A DNA stretch of 25,088 bases, from positions 1 to 25,088 of the forward strand of contig DASTUF010000070.1 in NCBI GenBank assembly GCA_035759745.1, given 5' to 3'. Below the pieces are notes generated by a model. It saw nothing but the letters and a program-made list of their open reading frames with translations. It was not told where the DNA came from and did not search any database. Position 1 is the first letter of the stretch, and each line of letters starts with the position of its first letter. A program made the translations under genes and the position numbers. The DNA comes from CAMLHP01 sp035759745. GTDB taxonomy: Bacteria > Gemmatimonadota > Gemmatimonadetes > Gemmatimonadales > GWC2-71-9. Positions 24,937-25,088 of this stretch are shown piece by piece.

Positions 24937-25088
24937 GGCGGGGTTTGCCTACCACAAGAACCGGCAGGAGCTCCACGGCATCACGGTGGTGGTCACCGGG
25001 GTGTCGGGCACGACCTGGGTGGGACGGTTCCACGAGCAGAACGACGAGGGCGTGGTGCTGAAGGACGTCGGCATCCACGACGGCTCCG
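24920..25088 (+). CDS. Unidentified protein, N-terminal fragment (runs off right edge)
   Basis: A GTG at 24920 opens a frame overlapping the bacilliredoxin gene by 17 bases and continuing past the window end (at least 56 residues). The product begins VAQSPEAGFAYHKNRQELHG and continues ITVVVTGVSGTTWVGRFHEQ. It has balanced composition and strand-like alternation (ITVVVTG, TWVGRFHE), unlike a shadow frame, but I recognise no family. No signal or membrane segment is visible in this part. The overlap suggests co-expression with the bacilliredoxin. Another start further in is possible. Confidence 0.5.
   Translation, partial: MAQSPEAGFAYHKNRQELHGITVVVTGVSGTTWVGRFHEQNDEGVVLKDVGIHDGS

Overview
The window looks like a chromosomal segment of a GC-rich, diderm, free-living bacterium. 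Gemmatimonadota is my best guess. It is inferred from the high GC, the GWxTD-domain lipoprotein, outer-membrane barrel proteins ending in Phe, a SufR/SufU-type SUF operon and a FdxA-type ferredoxin; no rRNA or other decisive phylogenetic marker is present. I see no phage, integrase, transposase, CRISPR array or tRNA. Gene content is mostly core metabolism and envelope functions, densely packed with many 1-4 bp start/stop overlaps.

Layout: (1) 1-1137, minus strand: a solo Ser/Thr kinase translationally coupled to pyrE, which runs off the left edge. (2) 1268-7266, plus strand: a GWxTD lipoprotein, DNA polymerase I, an outer-membrane barrel protein and a small tail-anchored protein overlapping it. 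(3) 7312-9582, minus: an MMPL/RND-type exporter. (4) 9714-12092, plus: a membrane-anchored matrixin-like zinc protease, a class-C beta-lactamase-fold serine hydrolase, and a SufT/MIP18-type Fe-S assembly protein. (5) 12079-13499, minus: ribonuclease D and a 57-residue small protein. (6) 13650-14879, plus: a fused hotdog thioesterase and alpha/beta hydrolase. (7) 14839-15105, minus: a 7Fe ferredoxin. (8) 15246-17309, plus: a patatin phospholipase with a C-terminal barrel. (9) 17522-18094, minus: an unusual peptide deformylase. (10) 18428-24408, plus: the complete sufR-B-C-D-S-U operon, followed by a bacilliredoxin-like protein and a truncated unknown gene.

Functionally, the strongest theme is iron-sulfur biology. 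SufR senses cluster status, SufS/SufU mobilise and transfer sulfur, SufBCD is the scaffold, SufT (11.8 kb) helps maturation, FdxA (14.9 kb) is a client protein, and the bacilliredoxin could protect the thiol chemistry.

The least-explained feature of the window is a set of seven intergenic palindromic elements. Their arms are degenerate tandem runs of 7-9-mers, always purine-rich in the 5' arm and pyrimidine-rich in the 3' arm. Most sit within about 15 nt downstream of a stop codon. They differ in sequence but share this architecture. Two are 138-bp copies of one element that flank the deformylase gene; one lies inside the suf operon between sufB and sufC; one supplies the last codons and stop of the exporter gene; one abuts the polA start codon. 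I consider this family the best candidate for something undescribed. Its function (RNA structure, terminator/attenuator, or a mobile miniature element) cannot be decided from one window.
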